A DNA stretch of 64,000 bases from Setoptus koraiensis (GCA_048013815.1 CM106585.1:5456001-5520000), one strand, 5' to 3'. Shown: positions 1-13,443, counted from the first letter of the stretch. Notes: a model not told the origin generated them from the sequence alone. Numbers and translations are program-made.

Positions 1-400
1 CCGGCGAGCACAGCGGCCAATAATAAATATATAACGGGCGACAATGGTTACCGATAATTGGTCGGCCTGTTGGGCGCCACTAGCAGTTATGTAACGCCAA
101 CAGACTGCCAGCCGCTATTATGATTTGATTTGGCAACTGGCTTTTGGGGGGGGGGGGCGGGGGAGGGGCGCCGTGGTAGTAACTGTAACTAACTAACTGA
201 CGTTGTTTCATTTGTGGCCAAGCGTGGCGATCATTAGCCGATACACACTCACAGTTGATTCGTCTGGCTTTCAGTTGATTCATGGGGCCCCGGCCAGCCA
301 GCCAGTGAGGCCCCCAGTGAGCGTGCAGTTGGCAGCAGTTTGCGGCAGTTTGGGCAGTTTGGGCAGTGCAGCGCCATTTGGCAGGCCAGACATTCAGAGC

Positions 401-421
401 AAGAGAGAGAGAGAGAGAGAG
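401..421. repeat. GA microsatellite
   Basis: About ten GA units, followed by GCGAGCGAGTGA. Confidence 0.95.
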
Positions 422-1115
422 CGAGCGAGTGAAACATTGGGGCCGCGGCGACATTTGTCGCAGCCATGTATGCAGAGGATAATATCATTAAGAGCAGTCG
501 CCGGTTACATAATCACAGATACATAATCAGACATAATGAGGGGGCGCTGACTTTTCAAACAAGTGCGCGCCGTCGTTTAGCGGCCCTGGCCGCCAGGGCT
601 GGCGAGGGGCGCACAGAGTGGCGAGCGGCGGGCCGGGCCGGCGCGTTTTAAACTGTTTTAGTCGATCGGATCGGATTAGCCGATGAGCCGAGCCGATGCA
701 GCGCTGACAAGCTGCGTCTGTCACGGGCTGCCGGGCTGGCTGGCAAGCTCGACTGGAGGCCCCCATCGGGCGGGAATACATTAATTTGGCGCGCACACGC
801 CAGAGAGGACTGGTGCTCATTTGTATGCAGTCATACTTGACTGGTCGCTTGCGCGACCGCAGCGCCGCCGGGCAGCATCATAATTGACCGGTAGCCACTG
901 GCGACAGAGGAGCGCGAAGCCCGCGCGCTCTTGAGACGGGCGCCACGGCGCATGATCGGCCCCCGCCCCCCCTCGGCTGCTGCGAGGCCAGCGACTGCAA
1001 ATTGCAACTAGGCACAAAAAGCCTCGGCCGCCAACTGGGCCCAATTGGGGCCACTGGGTCCGACTGGGGCCCCACTGGGGCCCGCGCATCCGGGCCACCT
1101 GTCATCTGGCTCACT

Positions 1116-1157
1116 GAGCAACACAAAGTCGGCGCTGAGCAACACAAAGTCGGCGCT
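1116..1157. repeat. 21-bp perfect tandem duplication
   Basis: Two adjacent copies of a 21-bp unit containing CAACACAAAGTCGGCGCT. Confidence 0.9.
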
Positions 1158-2380
1158 GAGCGGCCGGCCGGGCCAACATCTTCGAGACGCACTCTGTATA
1201 TATTTTGTGTGTGCGTGTGTTTTTACGTTTTGGGGCGCTTTAAACTGCCTTTATCCGATTGAACAATGGCCCGCGCGGCGGGCCGAAAATGCCCGCGCGG
1301 CGGCCCGATGCCCGAACGGGGCCCGATGCTCGAGAATAACTCAAACGTTCTTGCGAATGTTGCCATGCGGCGCGCATTGTGAGCAATGGCGATGATTTAT
1401 TATTATGTCGCCAGTGTAGCGGCGCCCGCGATATTATCTATGGCGCGCGCCGGCGATAATGAAACCCTATGACGCCCTCACGCCATATCCGCGCGATGAT
1501 GTAATGCGATATGATCGCACTTTGACATTTTGTGTCTGAGAGTGGCTCTAATGTTTTTTGTTGTGTTGTTGCTATTCCGAGTGCCGCCGACTAAACGAAC
1601 GTTCGACAAATTCGCATTTGTCTGACATTTGTCGATGCACACATACTCTGGCTGATACTGATTTCATAATGGGATATCTGCCTGTGTGTTCGCGTGTATC
1701 CGCATGTACCCGTATATATCCGCATGTATCCGAGCGGAGCTATTTGCGCGCCACCGGCCCCCCCCCCCGCAAACAAACACAAAAAGTAAATTAGATCATT
1801 TGGAGCGGGCGCCGCCAGAGAGCGCTAAGCCAGCGCCCTCTCGCAGCGGGTCTCACTGTGGCCAGCATCATCCATCACTCCAACTGGTGCCACTGGTGTG
1901 TCTGTTTGCATTTATTTGCTGCTGGCGCGAGATTTATTTAACTCGTGCCACCACCACGGCGGCGATGCGCCGGCGAGCGCGCCAAAAACCGGGCCGCCCG
2001 GGCGATACCCGCGACACCAATCCGCATGTTAATGCGAAGCCACACTCGTCGAGCCCGCGACCAATTTGCTGTGAGAGCAAAACAACATGAGACAGGGCGA
2101 GTGGCCCCACGAGTGGCTCGCACTGGCCCCGACTTCTCGGGTCTCAACTGCTCGGGCCCCAACTCCTTGGGCCTCGACTGGTGCGCGCGACGAGAATCGA
2201 GCGACGGGGCGCGAAATTGAATTGAATTGAATTGTATCATTAAACTGAACAATGCCCATACCTAATAGCAATACCCGAGCGCCGGCAAACCAAAAACAAT
2301 ACCCACAATAACGCGTGACACGTAATGATGCAGCACCAACCGGTGCGCCCGGGTCGCCGAGCCGTTGGCCCGGAGGTGCC

Positions 2381-2495
2381 TCAACAACACACAGCAACAA
2401 CATGCAGCAACAACATGCAACAACATGCAGCAACAACATGCAACAACATGCAGCAACAACATGCAACAACATACAGCAACAACATGCAACAACAA
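2381..2495. repeat. CAACAACATGCAG minisatellite
   Basis: Alternating blocks AACAACATGCAG and AACAACATGC give a higher-order period of about 23 bp over roughly five cycles. Confidence 0.9.
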
Positions 2496-2704
2496 CGCGC
2501 GCACATCTGCCGCTACGAGGCAGGCATTATGCAGCGATGAGCAGCGAGGCGCCAGCACGGACGCCAATTTGCAAGTCGCAGTTACATAACAGTGTTACGT
2601 AACCGTGGCGACAAGTTGCGCACAGTCGCGGGTCCCGAATAACGGTGACAAACGGAGCCCAAGAGATGAATATAAATTGATACTCGATCTTGTCTGCGCG
2701 CGGG

Positions 2705-2815
2705 CCGTTGCCGTTGTCATTGCCGGTGTCGTCGTTGTCGTCGTTGTCGCTGTTGTCGCTGTTGTCGCCGTTGCTGCCGCTGTCGTTGCCGCTGTGGTTG
2801 TTGTCGTTGTTGCCG
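2705..2815. repeat. GTT/GTC/GCC triplet tract
   Basis: Long imperfect trinucleotide tract (GTTGTCGCT and similar). The Val-rich and Leu-rich frames over it are by-products. Confidence 0.9.
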
Positions 2816-3298
2816 GTGATGGCGGTGGCTGTCGATACGTGTTTGCAGCGCGTCCATCTCATTAGATTATCGTGTCACTGCATTGGGGCGCAATCACTGT
2901 CGCGACGACAATGGCTCGCCAGTGGCGACAATAATGTTATCATAAATGAATTGTTGAGTCGGTGACACTGGCGGCTCGACACGCAAATGGGGATCACGGC
3001 GCCCCAAATCAGCCATGCACAATCTCGCTGAATTGGGGCGCCCAAACGGGATCGCAACAACGACAAACGCACCAAAACAAATGGAAACAAACGAAACGGA
3101 ATCGGCCCGAAACGAAGCCAGACGAAACGAATCGAATCGGATCAGCGATGCCACTGCCAATTGTGCCCCAATGAGGCCAACAATGAGCCGCCGCTCGGGC
3201 CACTTCCTGCCGAGCGACACACATACGCGAGACAGCGACTGGGCGACGAGTTGCGCCACGCTGAGCATGCACTCGCCAAGACGGCGCCGCCCGCTCCC

Positions 3299-3341
3299 AT
3301 CCGCTGTTTTATCCGCTATTTTATCCGCTATTTTATCCGCG
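3299..3341. repeat. 12-bp repeat ATCCGCTATTTT
   Basis: Three to four tandem copies. Confidence 0.85.
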
Positions 3342-5214
3342 CTCCTATTCGCGCTTTTGTGCGGCCGCCAGTGGCCGGCCGGATAAAAGCCGGGAACGAG
3401 CCGGCGGGACACACGCCAGCGCACCGACCACTGCGACCGGTGAGCCGATCATGAGCGGCCCGCTCGCCGTCTCGCCGTCTCGTTGTTTCGCTGTCCCGCT
3501 GTCGCGATGCACATCACGAACTCACCGGTATCCGGCGGTTCGGCGAGCGCGCACCCCGCGCCAATTGCGAGCCCGGCCGCACACCCTCGGGCCGCCATTG
3601 TGCCGGGCCGGTCGCCCTCAATCGCGACTGCATTCTGTGCAATTGTAGTATCATCCTGCGCACTGAGCAATGGGCTGGCATCGTTGGAGGGGGCCAAATT
3701 TGAATTGGATCACGATGACACATCGCTGTGGCGTTTCATTTTGTTTTAATGGCTGAGTAATTTCGGGCGTCTTGGCCAAATGCATTTATAAACGTGCCGG
3801 CCCGGCTGGGGCGCCCGCTCTAACACACGCACATTTGTGCGCTGTCTCGGCGCTGGCCTCGTGCCACCGCTCCGCTTGTGTCGTGCCATGTCAACTGTCA
3901 AGCGGGCCCCAATTCTAGGCCAGCGTATGGAGCCGGCCCGGCGACAATTCAATTCGCGTTCAATGGCCCCATTTGCAGCAAACCCGCGCCGGCGGTCGGC
4001 CAATGGCTGAGGCCGCAGTTGACAAGCCGCGCCAGCCGTTGGCCATGCGGCCCGCAGCGGGCCGACAAGACGCAGAAGTGTCGACTGGCCGACAGTGGGG
4101 CCTCGTTTGCGCCGCCCGTGAATTGAATAAATGACCCTGCGGCCAAGTGATCGTTAAATTAGCTCAACAGGGCTCCTTATTAGCTGCCGGCTCATTAGCG
4201 AAATCGCTGACGAGGCCGGTTTTTCCTTTCGGTGCGGGCGCCCGTTTTTCGGCCAGTCAACCGCAAGCGAGCGGTCGCCGGCTTGCGGCGTCGCCCGTTG
4301 CTCAGCTCGGTCATTTCCTAGATCGACCATCAGTGTTTCCAGAGAGATTTCCGGCTGACCGCCAGCGCGCCCCATACGAGCGACGCGCATAATTGGCAGC
4401 GGGCCCCTGTCGAAGAGGCCCACTCGCCGGCTGAATGGGCGCGCAACAATGGTCAAAGTAGGTCGGACCGGCGCGGGCCGGACTCGGACGGGCGCTGGGC
4501 CTGGCCCGGACGACAGCGAGCCGCCGTGCGGCAACGGCCATTGTGCCGCGGACTAGTCGGGCCATTATGCCGAGCGTTCGCCCCGTCGGGTGTGTGAGTG
4601 GCCGCCCATTCCCCGAGTGCGCGGTTATTTTGTTGGCGGCGCGAACTTCGTTAGAATCGGGCTGGCGAGATATTCTCAGCCACGAATGGTGGCCCGCGAT
4701 TGTTTCTGTCGCGAGCGCTGCATGTGGGCGCGCGCCGAGTCGCGGTCTCTGATTTACATAATTTCGAGCGCCGGTCGGGCAAGCGTTTTGCCCGACGACA
4801 AGTGGCGAGTTGGCAGCTCAAGTGGCGACGGGGCGCCCGATGAGGTGTCGCCAAAAACAAGAACTGGCAGCGTGTCGCTGTCACGCTGGCCACCGGGCAC
4901 GCGAGCGCCCGGGGCGCAGTTGGCGGGCGCCCGATTCGCGCTCCACGGGCCACGGGCCGCGTGCAGGGCGAGCGGCGGGCCCCACGTTGTCGTGGGGCCC
5001 ACGAGAAAAATTCAAATTTTGCGAGTTGGTGAGTTGAGATGAGTGAGTTGAGCTTGGCGAGTTTGTGCGCCCGATTGGGTTGGGATTGCCAGTCGGGCCG
5101 GCAAAAATTTGCTGGCCCGCAAAGCGCTGGCCGGCAAAAAGCCAGCCTCTGGCCCCTGGCGGCTGTGTGTGGGGGGGGGGCGTCGCTTACACCCGGCGGC
5201 GACGCGGTACATAC

Positions 5215-7345
5215 CAGACGGCGACCTTGATGCATTCGGGCACGGGCACGTCGGACTTGTTGTGCAAGTTGTCCCAAAAGGAGAATCGCTGCTGGCCCTG
5301 CTGGCCAAGCGCGGACGCGCTGAACGTTCGCGCAATCTGGCCGCTCGAGCACGAGGGCGCCATCACGTTCTTGGCCGCGCACATTAAGTGGCGCCCCCCG
5401 AACACTTGGCTGGCCTGATCACTGGGGGGCGCCACCGACGCGTCGGTGATTTGTCGTCGCGATTTGTCGCTGTTGCTGTTGTTGTTGCTGTTGTCGTTGT
5501 TGTTGCCGGTGTTGTCGGCCTGATTGATTGGTTGCTGCTGCTTGCCCGTCGACGACACTTGAGCTTGCTGTTGCTGTTGCTGCGGTTGTTGCTGTTGCTG
5601 CGGTTGTTGCTGGTCGGAAGGGGCCCCATTAGCGTAATTGCTGTTGGCGGTCACCGTCACCTTGGGCAGGCTCACCAGGCAGCAGGTGCTGCGGTTCCTG
5701 TTGGTGCGCAACTGGCTTGCCGCTTGCATGCAATCAATGGCGTCCGTCTCCACGAGCCCGTTGTGCCGCAACGCGTGCATTATGGACGCCGAGCGATTAT
5801 TATGTAATCTGGTGGCCAGACACTCGCTGCTGTTGGCCACCAGGCACTCGCCGTTTGACATAGAGGGCGCGAGCGCCGCTGCACGTGGCTGCTGCTGCTG
5901 CTGCAACTTGTCACTTCCGGTGTAGCTGCTGCCCGTTGTGCTGCTGGTGCTGGCGTTCAATTGACGATTTGAGGACAGTATCGATATTCGCTGCTGCGAC
6001 CTATTGATGTAGTGCGAATGTTTCATCGATTGGCATTGTAAGTAGACGCAACTGGAATTTGAGCAACAACTGCCCACTGTGGCGATGCCCGCCGCGGCCG
6101 AAGCCGCCGAAGCGGCCGAATTGGCAGCGCCACCAGCGCTGGTGTTTGCCGAGCCCGACGACGACACACTGGCCAGCCGGGAGCGCGCCCTGTCGGCCAT
6201 TTCGGCGCCATTGTTGGTGCCCGTCTGTTGTTGATGGTGCGGCACTAGCGGCATTAAATTATTCTGATTGTACTGCTGCTGACATTGAATGGGGCCCGCT
6301 GCCGGTAGCAGCAACTGCTGCTGATGCTGATGCTGCTGCAAATGATGCAATTGGTGCAATTGAAACAAATTGCTCGACGAGTTCGATTGGATCTTTCTAA
6401 AGGACAACTTTTGATTATTGATATTGGTTTGATTATTACTGTACAACGGCGACATGTTGCTGCCGTAAATGAGCGACCTCTGGCTGGTGCGCAAATTGCA
6501 CATGGACCTGTCGTGCGACCCGAACAATCCCGCCGCCGGCCCGGCCGCGGCCGACAACAACATTTTCTGCTTGCCAGCACCGTCGGGCGGCTCGGCGCAG
6601 CTTCCGGTGAGCGCGTCAGGCGGCTGGCCCGCTGCGTGCGAGCCAGTTGTGGGCGAAATCTGGTAGTTGATGCCCGGTTCAAGCTGGCAAGCCAGCCGGC
6701 CGCCAGAGCGCTCACTTCCGGTGCTCATAACGCTGCCGCTTAGGGTGCCCATATGCGACGACAGCGAGCTGGTCAGTTTGCTGGTGGCGGCGCTGCACGG
6801 GCTGGCCGGCTCAAGTGTTTGCATGGGGCCCAGCGGCGCGTTGACGGCCGCAAGCGTCGAGGTGAAACTTTTAACTCTGTCCCTCATTATGGCCACCACT
6901 TGATGCCGTTGATTGCGGCTGTTGTTGCCGTTGTTGTTGTTGTCGATGTTGTTGCTGCTGTTGTTGTTGGTGCTGCTGCTGTTGCTGCGGTTGTTGTTGT
7001 CGGCCGTATGGGGCGCTTCGTCGTTGAGTTGGGCCGTTTGGTCAATTGCGTCAGTCGAAATTATTGCGCCGCTGGCGCCCGTCTGGTGGACGTACTGGCA
7101 AGCTCGTGGCTGGGTGGGGGCCGACGATGCATTATTCATCGGCGATTCATTGCGAGTTTCGGCCGTTATTCGGCTGTCTATATCGCCGGTTGTGTTTCGC
7201 CGAGTCACCACTATAGTGGTGTCGTCATCGTCCGCTTGGGCGCCGCACTCAGCGGACGATTGCTGCTGGACACTGCGGCCACGCTCACGACGACAGGTGT
7301 CGCTGGCGCAATCATTCGTTGGGGCCGTGCCACTTGAAACAGTGG

Positions 7346-7380
<35 letters not shown>

Positions 7381-8498
7381 GCTACTGTGACGGTTGCAAA
7401 TTGGTGGGGCGACTTGGTGCCGCTTTCAAGAGCGCTCAATTGCGCAATTTGCGACTTTTGAGCCTGCGAGCTCGGTCTGGGCAGGGCGCCCTGCTCGGCA
7501 GCGGACCCACTGTGCGAACAAACGGACAATATGTCGCAATTGGAATTTGATGACCAGGCCGACCAGTCGGCGGACGACACCGAGCAGTTCGAGTTTGAGC
7601 TGCTCGACACGGAGGCGCCGCCGCGCGACGATTGGCTGGCAACGGATAAAAGGACGTTGTTGAGGGCCGTGGTTGAGCTCGTCTGTTGTTGTCTGGCTTG
7701 TTGGCCGCTCTTGCGTCTGCCCGCGACCGTCCGCTCGGGCTGTTCGCCGCACTGATTTTGTGCTGCGGCCCGGCGCAGCGGCCCGTCGGATTGCCCGTGG
7801 GCGTCCGTTCTAGTGGCGCCGGATATGGTCAAAAGGTGAGTTGCTGCGTGCTTTTCTTGCTGGCGCCGCTGCTGCGACTGTTGTGCGTCGTCCTGAGGGC
7901 GCTGCTGTCGCCTGCAACAACAACAACAGTTTGCGACCAATAATTGATCCGTTATTTCCGCTTTTTTGCGCTTCTCGTTGGCCGCCGCCGCGCTTCTGGT
8001 CACTAAAATTGTGCCCGTGCCGCCGGCCGTGCCCAGCTGACGGGCCGCATGGGCCGCTTGGGCCGCTTGGGCAGATTTGGCGGCCCGAGCGGTTTGTTTG
8101 TTGCTGTGGTGGCGCTGCTGTCCGGCGCTGGGGCTCGACATGGAACTGGAACTGGTGCCCAGGCTGGAGCTGGGCGTGGGCACATGGTCGTCGGTTGTCG
8201 CGGTCTGTTTGCCGCTGGCCGCTGTCCACAACAGGGGCGACAACAGGAAGCGCCTCTTTGTTTGTTTCTGCTGTTGGCTTTTGGCGGCCAAACGCCACTT
8301 GTTAATCAGCTTGCATTTACCTGGTGCGGGTGCCGCTGTCTTGCTGATGTCGCTGTTGTCGCTGTTGCCATAAACATTGTTGGCCGGTTCGGTGAGCGTG
8401 ATACTAACCAGCGCCCCCGTTTGTTTGCTGTTGGCACTATTTTTTTTCACCTGTTTTGCCTGCCTATTTACCTGGTGTTCGCTGCCGCCCAAATCCAT
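5215..8498 (-). CDS. PDE4: Candidate PDE4 alternative first exon, 1094 codons, very Gln/Asn/Thr/Ser-rich
   Basis: ATG 8498-8496 has a strong context (G at -3 and +4). The frame runs 1094 codons plus two bases to donor GTCTG|GTATGT at 5214; a weaker GT lies at 5225. Regions include a run of five Cys followed by Arg-Arg near residue 190, a Thr run of about 13 near 370-385, an Asn/Ser stretch near 500-530, Gln runs, and a more ordered-looking end, RFSFWDNLHNKSDVPVPECI. No domain is recognised. The chosen donor leaves two bases, in phase with the UCR1 exon and with the other first exons, supporting use as an isoform-specific N-terminus joined to exons left of the window. The frame is also open for 60 codons upstream of the ATG, so the N-terminus could be longer. 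Alternatively it starts a different gene. Confidence 0.6.
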
Positions 8499-9652
8499 GG
8501 CCGTGCATGTTGTTGCGTTGATTGTTGCGGCCCCTTCGTTGTTGACAATGCAAGGGGGGCCCGCTGGCTCGGGCCTCTTCTTTTTCTCGTTTGGGGCTGC
8601 TGCTGTTTGGGGCTCTGACTTGGGCGCTTCACAAGCTTCACAAGGTTTGCAGTGTGAGCGTCGTCTTATTATGTTTTGCTATTTATCTTTTTATTTGTCT
8701 TATTAGTTGTCGCATTGTTTGTCGTATTTGTTATCTATTGTTTGTTGTTGTTGGTCGTCGTCGTCGTATTTATCTACTGTTTGTTGCCTAGTTTGTATTT
8801 ATTTGTCTAGCTGTGTGTCGATGTGGCTTGGGCGGGCACGCGCTGCGCTCTGACGGGGGCGCACACGGATAAAACTCTGATAAGACTCTGGTCGCACTCA
8901 TTTGCTCAACAGCATCGCTAAATGACAAAAAAAAAACAGCAACAACAGCAAACACTATGAAGTTGGCACAGGTAAACAGTGGCGCCAATCAATCAATTGT
9001 CCTCAGTGCTGCCAGTTGCGTAACGTTCACGTTCTTCACGTGCTGCGTGCGTGTGCGTGTGCCACTCACTTATTTTGGCTGTCGATTGTGTGTTTGTTTT
9101 AACTGACTTTTCTGACTGCTGCTGCTGCTGCTGTGTGCTCAGATGGTGACATCATTAGGCCCAATGGCAGGTTGTTGCCGGCGCCCAAATGTTGGGGGCG
9201 CCACGACAGCAGCAGCGCCAAGGTGACAGCAACAATCGCGCAATGTCAGACAATGGCGGCGCCTAGCGACATTGCGCACTCTCGTCGCCCCCCGTTTGCC
9301 AAATCAAGCGCATATTTAAGCCGGCCAGCTCGACAACGGTGAGCTTGCCAGTGCCGCCAGGGCGCCCCAGCGACCGGGCAAACAAACAAACGGCCAACAA
9401 CAAATAACAAACAAACAAACTGCCAGCGACCAGCAAACAAACAGCCAGCTCAATGGGGCCACCGGGACCGCACCGACAATAATCCGGGCCGCGCGCGCGC
9501 GCATCTCGAGACGGCTCGCCAGCTACAGCCCGCGCAATATCTTGCTGCTGTAGCTGGCGACACTCGAGTGGCCGCGTCGTGCCAGTGAGACTCGGATGCG
9601 TCGACGCCGGGATGCGTCGATCGCCAGCGCTCGACGGGCGCTGCCGGGCACC

Positions 9653-9725
9653 TTGGGGCACCTGGGGCGCTCTTGGGCACTTCTGGGCACTTTTGGGCAC
9701 GTTTGGGCACTTTTGGGCACTTTGA
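9653..9725. repeat. 10-bp repeat GGGCACTTTT
   Basis: About seven imperfect copies with a 10-11 bp period. Confidence 0.85.
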
Positions 9726-10439
9726 ACGAAAATATGCTCGCATGGGCGCCAATGCGGCCGAGTCTTGCCACCAGCAACACTGCGGGCCGCTCGGGCCATA
9801 AATAAAAGCGTCGGCGGTGCCCGGCTTCGCGCTGCATGTGCACATTGTATAAGCGCTTGCTCGCCAATGCAATCGCAACAACTTGGATAAATCAAGATTT
9901 ATCCATTGTGTCGGCGCTGCAAACAGACACAAACTTTAATCACAACCTCCGCTAATGATTGGGCGATTTGTTACGTAACGTATCGCCGCGTTTTGAGACA
10001 ACGCGCTCAATGACTCAACCATAGACCATGAGAGGCCCATTTTCAACTCTATCCGCCAATTCTGCATGCTGCGCCCCAATCGGCCAATCCGCTCTCTCAT
10101 CGATAGGCCGACTGACTTTTGCCGGACAAAAAGCACCAGCGCTCCGACACAGCTAACGCCATGACAGAGACAGTCGGACAGACAAAACAACCCTTTGCAG
10201 TTGGCTAAACACACTTGATTGATTTCGGGCATATTTTTGGTCTCGATCAAGGTGATCCAGTAATAAATATGATCCTCTCGTGCAGCTTGCATCAGCCTTG
10301 AGACGGCCCCATTCGCGAGCCCGATATTAAATTAAGTGCGGCCTCTTCGCCCCATTAGCTCACCATCGGCTCGCTCGCCGTCACTATTTGAGACGTTTAT
10401 GGCCGTCGCTGGGCCTATTTTTTGTGATAGCCCATTCCG

Positions 10440-12120
10440 TTATCATAGTTGCGGCAGCACTGCAAGTCAGCAGAAGAAAATTGTTTGCACGAAACATTTT
10501 TTTGTTACTTTTTTCGATTTCGAGATTCAAACTAGATACTGGCCATGCTTATTGGTATGCGATTCAAGGTTATTCGGATCGGTTGAAAATTTCTAAGAGT
10601 ATTCAGAAATGTTATGCTTTTTCCCCGGACAAATTCTCGCATCAACTTCATGCTCAAATTTGGTTTTTCCAGATCCAGGCGTCGGAATTTCCGATTTTTT
10701 CGATTTTTGCCGGTCAGAATGAGTTTTAGAAATTAGAAAAACCAGCAAAGCAGCCCAGAGGAAGACCTCCCGGGCGTAAGAAAGTTGGAGGTGGCGGCTC
10801 CACGGGGGGGGGGCGACCCCTACACCACCCGAAAATTCACGAATCGACTCGTTTTCTTGTTGAAACTTGTTATGGGGGAATTCGTGGAAAAATGCTTCAT
10901 TTTTCAATTGGTGACAGAGAAGGTCGCAATCGGTGTTATCGATGGAAACAAATAGCACTCAAGAGACGTATCTAGGCAGGTCTGGCTCGAGTATGAAGTT
11001 TCAAAGTCTTGCCATCAACTGAAAAATTCGGTTATCAACCGATTCTGTTATCCCTGGTTATTCTATTGGTTATCCTAGAACATAGCAATGGCGGATATCA
11101 AATGACCTAGCGGGACTTGTGCTGGTGCGATATGAAAAGGGCAGCAAACTAGCCAGCAGTGCATTTCAAGCGGCCCAAGAGGCCCAAGCGAGCTCGAAAT
11201 TGAATGATCATTTGATAGATTACCTGCCTTTATTTTGTGACGTTTAAACAAAACTGGCAGCCGGAAATCTCGGCCGTGAAAAATTGATAATGTAGTTTCC
11301 CGGCTACCGAATACTGTTTTTCGGATCGTATCCGGCCGAAATATCCGAGAAAATAGGCGACTATCCGTGAATATCCATGTGAGCTTGATATTCACGCAGA
11401 GAGCAGCAGCAATTTTCCAAGCGCACTAATTTGGGAAAAACCTGTTCCAGTTGCATTGAGATTTCACAAATTGACTCATTTCGGATATCCGTGTTTGTCT
11501 GGATAACCGGTGGCTGGACCGTTGGTCTATTTTCTATCCATGCTTGCAGATGGATACAAAATTGCTTGCTCTAATGCGAATATCGTAACATACTTTCAAG
11601 ATGCAATTAAATCTGATTTTTGTCCATATGCCATGCACGAGATTTTTTTGACAAACGATAGCCACTCAATGAGCAAAAAGCCCTTGGTGACTTGCTGAAT
11701 TTTTAAATGTTACGTCCGCTCATTTTGGATGCAAATCAGTCGCCAAACAGGCACGATTGCGGAACTGGGAAAACTTTCGGGTGACCAAACTGGGCTGTCG
11801 ATGCGGAGCTTTCTTCCGAAATAGCTTTCTTCCGTAATTTTCGTACATGTTTTAAAGGGATTCGCAGCATACATTGATGAGCAATTAGCGGTAATCATGG
11901 CCGAAACATGCAAGTGAGTGCAGTGACTCACTGTCAGTGAGATATGCAAAAGGGGATATTGCAATTTCGGGCGGACAAGCACGAATCGCAGATTTGCTGG
12001 CACCATTATCAACTTGAGAGGCCCAATTATAACATATGGTGCGATGGTGTTCGGGCAGGGGCGCCCCACAACGAGATCATTCATTGGCACGGATAACAAT
12101 ATGACATAACGGCAAACAAT
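10440..12120. other. AT-richer island of different composition
   Basis: By eye this block loses the GGGCCC/GGCGCC and triplet-repeat texture of its surroundings and is richer in T and A, with phrases such as repeated TTTCCGA and CGATTTTT. A G run flanked by GGCGACCCC sits near 10804-10820. A 9-bp inverted pair lies at 10661-10669 and 10736-10744. It may be an old mobile-element remnant, but no transposase frame or clear terminal repeats were found. Confidence 0.35.
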
Positions 12121-13443
12121 ATGAAGCGATCACTCATGGGGGCGCTGTGGCGGAATGATTGGCACCATCATTACTGGCCGCGCGCTGTTGGCGCGCTGAG
12201 AAACCGACGTAAATAAATAAATAACGAATATTGTGTTATGTGGCCAAGCAGACAGATTTACTTTCTAATATTTCGTGTAAGTATCGTGTAAGTGTTAGCG
12301 AGCAAGTGTATTCGTGTGGCCCCTCACCGGACCGGCACCGGGGCCCCGTGCGAGGGGCCCCGGAATAGCTGGCCCGCGAATAATCATCGCGCAAGCAAAA
12401 AAATAATGACGAGCTCTTATTATCATTATCTGTTCACTATCAGGCCATTTCCACATGATTGCCATCTTGCCGCTGGAGCTGCTGAGCGACAGGCAATGGC
12501 CAGAAAAAGATGGCGAGATAACGAGGCCAGAAGGGGCCCAATGCAACGATTTCCAACGATTTAATCTTGCCAATAACAGAGGCTTAGTCCAAGGACAACA
12601 GCGACTGCTGCTGTTGCTGTTGTCGTTTATGATGAATCAGCAAGATAACGCGGCGACTTGAATAGCTGGTCGAATCACACGTCGGTGCCTTTCAACGATG
12701 GCTGCGTCGTTGGCGCCTCTTCGGGCCCCGCTCGGCACTCGGCTCGCGGCTTGCGGGCCCCAAACGCGCTGGCTGCAGTTGCTGTGCACTGGTCGCCTTG
12801 AGGGGCTTGCGAGCAGAGGCAAGCCACTGTCAGATGCACCTGTATTTGAAAGTTGGCGCCACTCGCAACGGGCGCGCTGGGGCCCGCCGAACTGGCGTCG
12901 CGCGCTCTTCGCTCGGGCCCATTAACTGATCCGCTTCTGCCGGATTCAGCATGCAGCTTAGCGGGCTCGGACAGACGCGGCGGCCCGGTGGGCAGACCGG
13001 TTAACTGGTGTGTTAATTTTACTTCTCGATTGCTTGTACGTTTGTTTGTGGCATTGTTGCTGCTGTTGTTGTTGTTGCTGTTGTTGCTGACCACTGTCCG
13101 TGCGGCGGCCAACAATCGCTCGGATAATCGGCTCACTCGATCGCTTTGCGTCCTCTCGGCGGGCCGAACACAATGCGCTTGCTTGGGGGCCCTTTCGGGG
13201 GGCGCTTGGCACAACCGCAATTTCAACCGCAACCGGCGCTCAGATGGCGCCCCGTTCACACAAACAAACTGCCGCTGTACAACTGCGAGCACACGATACA
13301 AATCAATGATGAACAAGGTCACGAACAATGACGCCAACAAAGGATCCAAATGAAATTAGGAATGATGACTCGGATAACTCGGTAACCGGCCGCCAGTCGA
13401 CAACAATGCACAACAGCTAGCTGGCCGACAATCGATCATGAGA

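Larger units (their letters stand above)
1..5214. other. Intron sequence left of the 1094-codon exon
   Basis: GC-rich non-coding sequence with scattered GGGCCC and GGCGCC palindromes, G runs (about 146-160 and 5171-5180) and several short tandem repeats listed separately. The longest open frames are low-complexity or antisense to repeats. I searched the minus strand for the expected next PDE4 exon (His-Gly-Asp/Glu-Asp-Leu-Ile-Val) and did not find it. Nothing else supportable was seen. Confidence 0.7.

Noticed and set aside
6753-7461. Plus-strand poly-Val and poly-Leu frames that look like membrane segments.
   Set aside because: They are antisense to the Gln/Asn/Thr triplets of the minus-strand 1094-codon exon.
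12675-13349. Minus-strand 224-residue frame with a hydrophobic start and an Asn/Ser run.
   Set aside because: There is no ATG at its start (it opens at TTG), no good splice acceptor, and the Asn run is the reverse of an intronic GTT tract.
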